The notes below the pieces were generated by a model. It searched no databases. It had not been told where the DNA came from and saw only the letters and a program-made list of their open reading frames with translations. The position numbers and the translations under genes are program-made. Of a DNA stretch of 64,000 nt, positions 32,554 to 40,415 are shown piece after piece. Origin of the DNA: Actinomadura rudentiformis (GTDB lineage Bacteria; Actinomycetota; Actinomycetes; Streptosporangiales; Streptosporangiaceae); the NCBI RefSeq assembly GCF_008923185.1, contig NZ_WBMT01000031.1:62001-126000 (forward strand), written 5' to 3'. The stretch's first letter is position 1, and every line of letters begins with the position of its first letter.

Positions 32554-34185
32554 ATGGCAGGAGCGCAGACGCCGCCGAGGTCACTGGAGGCCACGACGCG
32601 GGCCCTGGACGAACGTTTCGGGACGACCGGCTTCGCCCGCAAGGCCATGCGCAAGGCGTTCCCGGACCAGTGGAGCTTCCTGCTCGGCGAGATCGCGATG
32701 TACTCGTTCGTGATCCTGCTGCTGACCGGGGTGTTCCTGACGCTGTTCTTCAAGCCGAGCATGCACGAGGTCGTCTACGACGGCTCCTACGCGCCGCTGC
32801 GCGGTGTGGAGATGAGCGAGGCGTACGCGTCGTCCCTGAAACTCAGTTTCGACGTCCGTGGAGGGCTGCTGGTGCGGCAGATCCACCACTGGGCGACGCT
32901 CGTCTTCATGGGGGCGATCCTCCTTCACCTGCTGCGCAACTTCTTCAGCGGGGCGTTCCGCAAGCCGCGGGAGCTGAACTGGATCATCGGCGTGGTCATG
33001 TTCATGCTCGTGATGCTGAACGGCCTGTTCGGCTACTCGCTCCCGGACGACCTGCTCTCGGGCACCGGCATCCGCATCCTGGAGGGCTTTCTCGCGGGGA
33101 TCCCGGTGATCGGCACGTACCTGGTGATGTTCCTGTTCGGCGGGGAGTTCCCGGGGACCGACATCATCCCGCGGCTGTACATCATCCACGTGCTGCTGAT
33201 TCCGGGGATCCTCGCCGCGCTGATCCCGCTGCACGCCATCGTGCTGACCTGGCGGCAGACGCACACGATGTACCCGGGACGCGGCGGCTCCAACTCCACC
33301 GTCCGCGGTTACCCGTTCTTCCCGACGTTCATAGCCAAGACGACGGCGCTGTTCCTGTGGATCCTTGGCGTCACGACGCTGATGGCCGCGTTCATCCAGA
33401 TCAACCCGATCTGGCTGTACGGCCCGTACGACCCGGGCGCCATCAGCGCCGGTTCGCAGCCGGACTGGTACATGGGCTGGCTGGAGGGTGCCCTGCGCAT
33501 CATGCCGGCGTGGGAGATCAGCGCGTGGGGGCACACGCTCACGCTGAGCATCGTGATCCCCGCGCTCGTCGTCCCGGGAGTGCTGTTCACCGGCCTGGCC
33601 GTCTACCCGTTCATCGAACGATGGGTCACCGGCGACCACGCGATCCACCATCTGCTGGACCGGCCCCGTGACGTCCCCGCGCGGACCGGCATCGGAGTCG
33701 GCGGCGTCGTCTTCTACGGCCTGCTGTGGGCGGCCGGCGGCAACGACGTCCTGGCCCACCAGTTCGACATCCCGCTGTTCTGGACGACGTGGTTCTTCCG
33801 CGGCGCGGTGATCCTCGGGCCCGTGCTCGGCTACGTCATCGCCTACCGGATCTGCGTCGGGCTCCAGCGGCGCGACCTCGCCCTCGTACGTCACGGGCTG
33901 GAGACAGGTGTCATCCGGCAGGCGCCCGACGGAAAGTTCGCCGAGGTCCACCGGCACCTGCCCGCCGGGAAGACCGCCGCGATCACCGACCCGCGCCCCG
34001 CTCCCGCCGTCCCGCTGGACGTGCCGCCCCCGGTGAACGACGTCGAGAGCCCGCAGGCACGCCACCGCCTGACCCGCGTACGTGCGGCCCTCAACCGCCG
34101 CTTCCGCGCGGACCTCGCCACCGTGCCGGAGCAGCCGAACGGCGACAAGGCCATAGCCGACCGGGAGACCACCTCAAGCAGCTGA
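32554..34185 (+). CDS. qcrB: Cytochrome bc1 complex cytochrome b subunit (QcrB), solitary copy
   Basis: About 543 residues, actinobacterial QcrB type. Helices carry two pairs of heme histidines (QIHHWATLVFMGAILLH; YIIHVLLIPGILAALIPLH), the quinol-site motif is PDWYMGWLEG, and a polar tail of about 120 residues ends the protein. The protein oxidises menaquinol within the bc1-aa3 supercomplex. The Rieske (qcrA) and cytochrome c (qcrC) genes that normally precede it are absent; a hemerythrin gene stands in front instead. It is therefore likely a second, alternative copy. AAGGAC precedes ATG 32554. A 16-pair terminator follows. Confidence 0.92.
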   Translation: MAGAQTPPRSLEATTRALDERFGTTGFARKAMRKAFPDQWSFLLGEIAMYSFVILLLTGVFLTLFFKPSMHEVVYDGSYAPLRGVEMSEAYASSLKLSFDVRGGLLVRQIHHWATLVFMGAILLHLLRNFFSGAFRKPRELNWIIGVVMFMLVMLNGLFGYSLPDDLLSGTGIRILEGFLAGIPVIGTYLVMFLFGGEFPGTDIIPRLYIIHVLLIPGILAALIPLHAIVLTWRQTHTMYPGRGGSNSTVRGYPFFPTFIAKTTALFLWILGVTTLMAAFIQINPIWLYGPYDPGAISAGSQPDWYMGWLEGALRIMPAWEISAWGHTLTLSIVIPALVVPGVLFTGLAVYPFIERWVTGDHAIHHLLDRPRDVPARTGIGVGGVVFYGLLWAAGGNDVLAHQFDIPLFWTTWFFRGAVILGPVLGYVIAYRICVGLQRRDLALVRHGLETGVIRQAPDGKFAEVHRHLPAGKTAAITDPRPAPAVPLDVPPPVNDVESPQARHRLTRVRAALNRRFRADLATVPEQPNGDKAIADRETTSSS

Positions 34186-34194
34186 CTGTGCAGT

Positions 34195-34231
34195 GCCGGA
34201 CAGGGCGGTCGTGATGACCGCCCTGTCCGGC
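34195..34231 (+). terminator. Strong intrinsic hairpin after qcrB
   Basis: Bases 34195-34210 and 34216-34231 are perfect reverse complements (16 pairs, GC-rich) around a five-base loop GTGAT. The run of T after it is weak, as often in actinomycetes. Confidence 0.85.
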
Positions 34232-34294
34232 GTTACTTGCGCCAGAACGTTGACCTTCGTGACGCACCCCACATATTCAGGTCAATTCCGATCA

Positions 34295-34310
34295 ATTAAA
34301 ACGTTTTAAT
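34295..34310. promoter_or_regulatory. Perfect 16-bp palindrome, LacI-family operator candidate before the rhamnosidase
   Basis: ATTAAAACGTTTTAAT is fully self-complementary around a central CG, the form bound by LacI/CcpA-type repressors. It is A/T-rich in a GC-rich genome and lies 52 bases before the alpha-L-rhamnosidase start, so it should control that gene. Confidence 0.75.
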
Positions 34311-34361
34311 CACCCTCCGATGGCCCCCGCAACGGCCTGCTGGCTGGAAGGCATGGTGCGC

Positions 34362-37300
34362 ATGTCGATTCACGTTCCTCTTCGGCGGTTCCGGCGGGCG
34401 GGGGTCAGGCGCCGGTTGGCGGCGCTGGTCGCAGCCCTCGCAGTGTGTCTCGGGGGCCTGCCGGTGCCGGCCCCTGTCGCGGCAGGGGCGCAGGCGGCTG
34501 CCCCGATCGCGGTCGGGGGGCTGACCACGAACGGACGCGTCGATCCCCTGGGCATACCCGGTCAGAATCCGGTCTTCGGCTGGATGTCGACGTCCTCGCG
34601 GCGCGGTGTCACCCAGTCGGCGTACGAGGTCCAGGTCGGGTCTTCCCCGGGCGCGTCCGATGTCTGGAGACCGGGTCGGGTCGCCTCTGATCGGCAGGTG
34701 AACGTCACCTACGACGGCCCGGCGCTCTCATCGGGTACTCGCTACCACTGGCGGGTCCGCGTGTGGGACGGCCAGGGCTCGGCAAGCGCCTGGAGCGCGC
34801 CGGCCTGGTTCGAGACCGGATTGCTCTCGGCGGGGGACTGGGGCTCGGCAGCCTGGATCGGCAAGCCGGCCCCCTCGTACGAGAACTGGACCGACTACTC
34901 GGCGACACTGAGCTTCAAGCTCACCAACACCGCCTTCGGAACGTTCCTCCGCGCCCAGAACGCCACCAACGCCTACATGTGGCAGATCAACGTCGGAACC
35001 ACGAGTTCCGATATCCCCAGGCTGGTGCCGCATCTCCGGGTCAACGGCAACTACTCGGTGCTCGGGGCCGTGGATCTGCGGCCCTTCGGCTTCACCCGTG
35101 ACGCGCTCCTCAAGGGAACGCACACGGTGACCTACACGGTGAGCGGCACCACCATCAAGACCACCCTGGACGATGTCGTCGTCGACACCCGGACGATGAC
35201 GAATTTCGGCCACGGCCGGGTGGGCGTCCGCACGCACGGAGCCGAGTCGGTGACCGTCAGCTCGTTCAAGGTCACCAAGCCTGACGGCACGGTGCTGGCG
35301 GATCCCGACTTCACCGCGAACCCGTTCAACGGAGGGTCGTTCAGCGACCGCCAAGTCACCGTGACCGGGACCACCGACGCGTTCCTCCTGGGGCCGGATG
35401 AGAATGGGCCGCTGCTGCGGACGGGCTTCAGGACCGACCCGGGCAAGACCGTCAAGAGTGCACGGGTGTACGCCTCGGCGCACGGTGTCTACGAGCTCTC
35501 CCTCAACGGCCGCAAGGTGGGCGACCAGTTCCTGGCGCCGGGCTACACCGAGTACGCCAAGCGCATCCAGTCGCAGACCTATGACGTGACCGGCCTGGTC
35601 CGGGAGGGTGGCAACGGGCTCGGCGCCAAGCTGGGCGACGGTTGGTGGGCGGGCAAGATCGGCCTGGAGGGCAAGGGACAGTACGGCCATGACCTGGCCC
35701 TCGTCGCGCGGCTGAAGATCACCTATGGCGACGGAAGCGTGCAGTGGGTCGACACCGGTTCCGACTGGAGGTGGGCTCCGGGACCGTTCGTGGCCACCGA
35801 CAACCAGTTGGGCGAGACCTACGCCGCACGGTTCGAGCAGCCGGGGTGGGACGGCGCGGGCTTCGACGCCTCGTCCTGGAGGCCCGTCGCGATCCGGCCG
35901 TCCGACACCGCCAAGCTGTCGCCTCAGCCCGACGAGCCGGTCCGTCAGACGGCGGTCCTCGACACCGTCAAGGTCACCCGGCCGAGCTCCGGTGTGACGA
36001 TCTACGATCTCGGGCAGAACATGGTGGGTGTCCCGCGCGTGACCCTCACGGGCAAGGCCGGGGAGACCGTCCGGCTCCGGCACGCCGAGGTACTCAACCG
36101 CGACGGCACGATGTACACCGCGAACCTCCGCGCCGCCTTGGCCACGGACTACTACACGTTCGCGAAAGACGGCACGATCACCTATCAGCCGACCTTCACC
36201 CAGCACGGCTTCCGCTACATCGAGATCACCGGCCTGAGCCAGGCGCCCGAGGCGGCGGATGTGAAGGGCGTCGTGTGGGGCTCCGACCTGCCCAGTACGG
36301 GGACGCTGCGCACGTCCAACGCGATGCTGAACCAACTGGTCAGCAACGTCTCCTGGGGTGCGCGAGGCAACTTCTTGTCGATCCCGACCGACACCCCCGC
36401 CCGCGACGAGCGGCTGGGCTGGACGGGTGACATCAGCATCTTCGCCCCGACCGCCAGCTACCTCAGCGACATGCGCGCCTTCCTCGGCAAGTGGATGACC
36501 GACGTGCGCGATGAGCAGAAGGGCAACGGATCGATCCCTGCCGTCGTCCCGGCCAGCAACGGCGTGTTCGAGGACAGTGGTGTGGGCTGGGAGGACGCCA
36601 CCATCACCGTGCCCCACGCACTCTGGCGCGCCTATGGGGACGCCCAGGTCGTGCGGGACAACTACGAGACGATGCGCAAGTTCTTCGCCTACGCCCGTGC
36701 CAGCGCCGGCGCGGACAACCTGGAGACCGGTCGGACGACGTTCTTCACCGCCGACTGGCTCCACCTCGACGACCCGTCCAACCAGGGTGTCCTTGGTACG
36801 GCCATCTGGGCGCAGGACGTGCGGATGATGGCCGAGATGGCCCAGGCCGTCGGCCGCGGCGACGAGGCCAAGGAATACGCCGACCTCTACCAGGCCGTCC
36901 GCCGGTCGTTCACGGACGCCTACGTGGCCCAGGACGGCACGGTGCTCGGGAACTCGCAGGCCGGGTACGCCCTCGCCCTCGGCATGGGCCTGGTCACCGA
37001 CCCCACCCGGAAGCAGAAGGCCGGCCAGAAGTACGTGGCCAAGTTGGCGCAGGCCGACAACCACCTCCGGACCGGCTTCATCGGCACCCCGTGGCTGCTG
37101 CCAGCCCTGACCAACATCGGCCGGGCCGACCTCGCCTACACGCTGCTGCTCAAGGAGGACTACCCGTCCTGGGGCTACGAGATCAGGAACGGCGCGACCA
37201 CGATCTGGGAGCGCTGGAACTCGATCCAGCCGGACGGCTCGTTCGGGCCCGTGGACATGAACTCGTTCAACCACTACGCCTACGGGGCGGTCGCCGACTG

Positions 37301-39041
37301 GATGTTCCAGAACATCGGTGGCCTGTCGGCGCTCGCGCCCGGATACAAGCGCTCCCGGATCGCGCCTGCGATCGGTGGCGGGCTGACGCAAGGCTCCGGA
37401 CGCCTCACCACCGTGTACGGCCCGCTGTCGTCGACGTGGAGCACGTCCGACGGGGATCTCGACCTGAAGGTCACCGTGCCGGTGAACACCATCGCCGAGG
37501 TGCACGTGCCGGCGAAGACGCGCTGGGCGGTCACCGAAGGCGGCCGGCCGGCGACCGACGCGCCAGGCCTTCGCTTCCTCCGCATGGAGGGCGGGGCAGC
37601 GGTGTTCGAAGTCGGATCCGGCTCCTACGCCTTCGGTGTCGACCCCGTTCTCGGCGGGCTCGGGAACGGCGCCGACGCGGTCAAGGAGCTGAGCGACCTG
37701 GTCGCGAAGTTCAACGCTCCCGGCGCACCGGCGGCACGTGAGTGGACCCGCCAGGCCCAGGCCTCCGTCAGCGCCGCTCGGAACGCCCATGTCGCCGGTG
37801 ACGAGAAGGACACGGCCAGAGGGGTGCACCGGGCCCTGGCACGCCTGGGCGACCTCAGCCGCTGGACGGCATTCCAGGTGAGCAAGGGCCACCTGAGCGC
37901 CGCCGATGGAAAAGCGGTCGACGCGCTGCACAGCCGCATCGAAGCCGATCTGTCGGCGGTCTCCGGGCTGGTCCTGGGAGCCTCGGCCACGATCGAAATG
38001 CCCGTCGGCGAATGGTTCCCGGGCTCGACCATCCCCGTCGCGATCGCGGTCCGGAATGCCGGGAAGAGGAACCTGACGTCGCTCGCCGCGACGCTCAAGG
38101 CCGCCTCCGGATGGCAGGTGAGCGAGGCCGGTGACAACCCCGCGCTCGTGAAACCTGGTGAGACGGCACGTCTGCGCTACAACGTGCGGGTGCCCAAGGA
38201 CGCCGAGCCAGGGCCTGCGCAGCTGGAGGGCACGGTCGGCTATGACTACCGGAAGGGGACCGCGAAACTGCCCGTGGGTGCGTCCGTGGCCGTCGCCGCG
38301 CCGGTCGTGGTCACATCTGTCTCCCTTTCGCCGGCCAAGACCGGGCCCGGAGGCGTCCTCACAGCGTCGATCCAGCTCACCAACCGGACGGAGAACGCCG
38401 TGACGCGGAGTCTCGGCATCCAGGTGCCGTCGGGCTGGACCGCACCCTCCAGGCAGTCCCACGAGATCGCCGCCAAGGCCACCGTGACGGTGCCCGTCAA
38501 GATCGATGTACCCCTCGCCGTCACGCAGGGCGACGCCACCATCGTTGCGGCCACCGGCGCCCTGCCGGAGGAACGCGGCACCGCGACGACCACGGTCGAG
38601 CTCGTGAACCCCCCGGCCAACCCTGTCGACTCCGTGGACCTCGGGAACGCGACCTCGGAGACCGCGCACGCACTCACGGCGTCCGCGTCCTCGGGCACCA
38701 ACACCGAGGCCGGACTGACCAGGCGCTACACCGACAACGGCGCGTCCAACGGGTGGTTCGAGGTCGACCTGAAGGTGCCGGCAGGCCGGGCGTTCGTGAT
38801 CCGGGCAGTCGAGACCTACAACATGGCGCAGCTCAAGACCTACGACGTGACGCTCGACGGCCATCTCCAGGTGCAACGGCGATTCCAGCGAACTGCGGGT
38901 GAAAGCGGGACAGTGACCTACCAGTTCGTGGTGCAACCCTCGGCGGACACCGCGGACGGCCAGGTCCGAATCCGCTTCCAAGACGTCCCGGGCGACTTCG
39001 ACCCCTCGATCGCCGACATCTGGTCGGTGCCGCTGAACTAA
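34362..39041 (+). CDS. Secreted GH78 alpha-L-rhamnosidase with C-terminal accessory domains
   Basis: About 1559 residues. A long signal peptide (Arg-rich start, LAALVAALAVCLGGLPVPAP) is followed by a fibronectin-like N-domain, a laminin-G-like insert (about 180-330), the rhamnosidase N- and jelly-roll domains, and an (alpha/alpha)6 barrel. The catalytic segment PARDERLGWTGD (Asp682/Glu683 region) and TIWERWNS (Glu950) match the GH78 acid and base. Behind the enzyme core lie a helical FIVAR-like region (about 1115-1205), NEW3-type beta domains and a C-terminal beta-sandwich. It would release L-rhamnose from pectin, flavonoid glycosides or other polysaccharides outside the cell. ATG 34362 has GGAAGG about ten bases upstream; ATGs at 34320 and 34353 are alternatives. 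Exported and probably LacI-controlled. Confidence 0.92.
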   Translation: MSIHVPLRRFRRAGVRRRLAALVAALAVCLGGLPVPAPVAAGAQAAAPIAVGGLTTNGRVDPLGIPGQNPVFGWMSTSSRRGVTQSAYEVQVGSSPGASDVWRPGRVASDRQVNVTYDGPALSSGTRYHWRVRVWDGQGSASAWSAPAWFETGLLSAGDWGSAAWIGKPAPSYENWTDYSATLSFKLTNTAFGTFLRAQNATNAYMWQINVGTTSSDIPRLVPHLRVNGNYSVLGAVDLRPFGFTRDALLKGTHTVTYTVSGTTIKTTLDDVVVDTRTMTNFGHGRVGVRTHGAESVTVSSFKVTKPDGTVLADPDFTANPFNGGSFSDRQVTVTGTTDAFLLGPDENGPLLRTGFRTDPGKTVKSARVYASAHGVYELSLNGRKVGDQFLAPGYTEYAKRIQSQTYDVTGLVREGGNGLGAKLGDGWWAGKIGLEGKGQYGHDLALVARLKITYGDGSVQWVDTGSDWRWAPGPFVATDNQLGETYAARFEQPGWDGAGFDASSWRPVAIRPSDTAKLSPQPDEPVRQTAVLDTVKVTRPSSGVTIYDLGQNMVGVPRVTLTGKAGETVRLRHAEVLNRDGTMYTANLRAALATDYYTFAKDGTITYQPTFTQHGFRYIEITGLSQAPEAADVKGVVWGSDLPSTGTLRTSNAMLNQLVSNVSWGARGNFLSIPTDTPARDERLGWTGDISIFAPTASYLSDMRAFLGKWMTDVRDEQKGNGSIPAVVPASNGVFEDSGVGWEDATITVPHALWRAYGDAQVVRDNYETMRKFFAYARASAGADNLETGRTTFFTADWLHLDDPSNQGVLGTAIWAQDVRMMAEMAQAVGRGDEAKEYADLYQAVRRSFTDAYVAQDGTVLGNSQAGYALALGMGLVTDPTRKQKAGQKYVAKLAQADNHLRTGFIGTPWLLPALTNIGRADLAYTLLLKEDYPSWGYEIRNGATTIWERWNSIQPDGSFGPVDMNSFNHYAYGAVADWMFQNIGGLSALAPGYKRSRIAPAIGGGLTQGSGRLTTVYGPLSSTWSTSDGDLDLKVTVPVNTIAEVHVPAKTRWAVTEGGRPATDAPGLRFLRMEGGAAVFEVGSGSYAFGVDPVLGGLGNGADAVKELSDLVAKFNAPGAPAAREWTRQAQASVSAARNAHVAGDEKDTARGVHRALARLGDLSRWTAFQVSKGHLSAADGKAVDALHSRIEADLSAVSGLVLGASATIEMPVGEWFPGSTIPVAIAVRNAGKRNLTSLAATLKAASGWQVSEAGDNPALVKPGETARLRYNVRVPKDAEPGPAQLEGTVGYDYRKGTAKLPVGASVAVAAPVVVTSVSLSPAKTGPGGVLTASIQLTNRTENAVTRSLGIQVPSGWTAPSRQSHEIAAKATVTVPVKIDVPLAVTQGDATIVAATGALPEERGTATTTVELVNPPANPVDSVDLGNATSETAHALTASASSGTNTEAGLTRRYTDNGASNGWFEVDLKVPAGRAFVIRAVETYNMAQLKTYDVTLDGHLQVQRRFQRTAGESGTVTYQFVVQPSADTADGQVRIRFQDVPGDFDPSIADIWSVPLN

Positions 39042-39050
39042 CGGCGCTGA

Positions 39051-39092
39051 CACGGTGGCGGCCCAGGGGAGGACCCCTGAGCCGCCACCGTG
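39051..39092. terminator. Bidirectional terminator between rhamnosidase and lacI-type gene
   Basis: CACGGTGGCGGC (39051-39062) pairs perfectly with GCCGCCACCGTG (39081-39092), and the inner CAGGGG/CCCCTG pair extends the stem around an AGGA loop. It lies ten bases behind the rhamnosidase stop and 37 before the end of the convergent regulator gene, so it can serve both. Confidence 0.8.
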
Positions 39093-39129
39093 CGTTCCCG
39101 CCCGCGAACTGGTGGAACTTCGCCGAGGA

Positions 39130-40155
39130 TCAAGCTTTCTGAAGTGCGGGGACGGGGCGTTCGCCGGAGCCCCGGACGATCAGTCGGGTGGGGACGGTGA
39201 TGGTGCGGGCGCGGGAGCGGTCGCCGTCGAGGCGGGCCAGGGCGGCGGTCGCCGCCGTTCTGCCGATCTCCTCGGGGTTCTGGGCGACGACGGTCAGGGC
39301 CGGTTCGAGTGCCTCGGCGAGCGGTACGTCGTCGAAGGCGACGACGGCGATGTCCTTCCGTTTGCCGCGGGCGAGTTCGACGATGATTCCCAGTGCCACG
39401 ATGTTGTTGCCGGCGAAGAGTGCGGTGGGAGGGTCCGCCAGGCCCAGTAGCCGTGATGTGGCGGCGGCGGCCTCGTGCTGGTCGTGGGCGTTGGTGACCA
39501 GGGTGCGGTGGTAGGGGAGGCCGGCTTCCTGGAGGGCGGCGCGGTAGCCGGCCAGGCGCTCGCGGCGGGTGTAGAGGTTGGTGGGGAGGTCACCGATGAA
39601 GCCGATGCGCCGGTGGCCGTGGGCGATCAGATGGGTGACGCCGTCGTGGGCGCCCGCACGGTTGGTGCTGACGACGCTGTCCGCGGCCAGGCCCACTCCG
39701 GGACGGTCGGCGAAGACGATGGGGAGTCCTGCGGCGCGGTGGGCCTTGAGGTAGGAGTGGTCGGCGCCGACGGACGGCACGATCATCAGGATGCTGATGC
39801 GGCGGGCGAGGAACTTGTCCGCCAACGCGCGTTCGCGGTCGGGGTCGTCTGCCGAGGAGCCCATCAGGAGGGTCAGGCCGCGATCGCGGACGGTGTCCTC
39901 GATGCCACTGGCCACGGTGCCGAAGAAGGGGTTGCCGAGGTCGGGGATGATCAGTCCGATGGTGGTGTCGGGTCCGCCGACGCGGATGTTGCGGGCCATG
40001 AGGTTCGGCTGGAAGCCGAGCTTGGCCACGGCGGCGAGGACCTGCTCCCTGGTCCGGGCTGACGCGGGCCCGTCCCCGTTGAGCACGCGGGAGACGGTCT
40101 TGGCGCTGACGCCGACTTCTCGGGCGACATCTGCCAGGGTGGGGCGGCGGTTCAC
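39130..40155 (-). CDS. LacI family transcriptional repressor
   Basis: About 341 residues from GTG 40155 (NRRPTLADVAREVGVSAKTVSRVLNG), which sets the standard LacI helix-turn-helix at the N-terminus. A hinge (QPNLMARNIRVG) and a sugar-binding type-1 periplasmic-like core (TIGLIIPDLGNPFFGTVASGIE; GHRRIGFIGD; FDDVPLAEALEPALTVVAQNP) follow. The frame extends to 40266 without conserved sequence. It lies between a rhamnosidase and a levanase and diverges from the latter. Two tandem 16-bp dyads in the shared promoter region are its likely operators, and a fructan- or fructose-related inducer is probable. Confidence 0.92.
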   Translation of the reverse strand: MNRRPTLADVAREVGVSAKTVSRVLNGDGPASARTREQVLAAVAKLGFQPNLMARNIRVGGPDTTIGLIIPDLGNPFFGTVASGIEDTVRDRGLTLLMGSSADDPDRERALADKFLARRISILMIVPSVGADHSYLKAHRAAGLPIVFADRPGVGLAADSVVSTNRAGAHDGVTHLIAHGHRRIGFIGDLPTNLYTRRERLAGYRAALQEAGLPYHRTLVTNAHDQHEAAAATSRLLGLADPPTALFAGNNIVALGIIVELARGKRKDIAVVAFDDVPLAEALEPALTVVAQNPEEIGRTAATAALARLDGDRSRARTITVPTRLIVRGSGERPVPALQKA

Positions 40156-40299
40156 GCTATGACAGTACCTCTCCCCGGATCGCGGCCCTGACCTGCTCGG
40201 TCTTCCAGCCTCGAGCCGCCGGATCGCATGATGGGCCGACGGCCGGCGAGGGCACATCCTTGACACATCGGCGGAGCGCGCTCATCATCGGGCCAGCCG

Positions 40300-40331
40300 A
40301 TGTCAACGATGACATATGTCAACGATGACAT
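40300..40331. promoter_or_regulatory. Two abutting identical LacI-type operators before the levanase
   Basis: ATGTCAACGATGACAT occurs at 40300-40315 and exactly again at 40316-40331. Each copy is a dyad (ATGTCA/TGACAT) with an ACGA centre. They lie between the divergent lacI-type gene and the levanase, about 85 bases before the latter, in the place for autoregulation and levanase control. Confidence 0.8.
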
Positions 40332-40415
40332 CTCTGGGCGCCGTGCACGACGGTGCCTGCAAGGCGTCACTTTTCGGCCGGTCCGTGCCGGGCGGGCCGC
40401 AGCACAGGAGAGACC

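Noticed and set aside
34728..39053. Very long open frame (1441 codons) on the minus strand opposite the rhamnosidase
   Set aside because: It mirrors the GC-rich third-position pattern of the real gene and its translation has no domain-like sequence. Similar antisense frames occur opposite boxB/benzoate-CoA ligase (7919-10132) and the dioxygenase alpha gene (53024-54349).
40300..40331. Reading the tandem 16-mers as a CRISPR or satellite repeat
   Set aside because: Only two abutting copies, each self-complementary, in a promoter; an operator pair explains them better.
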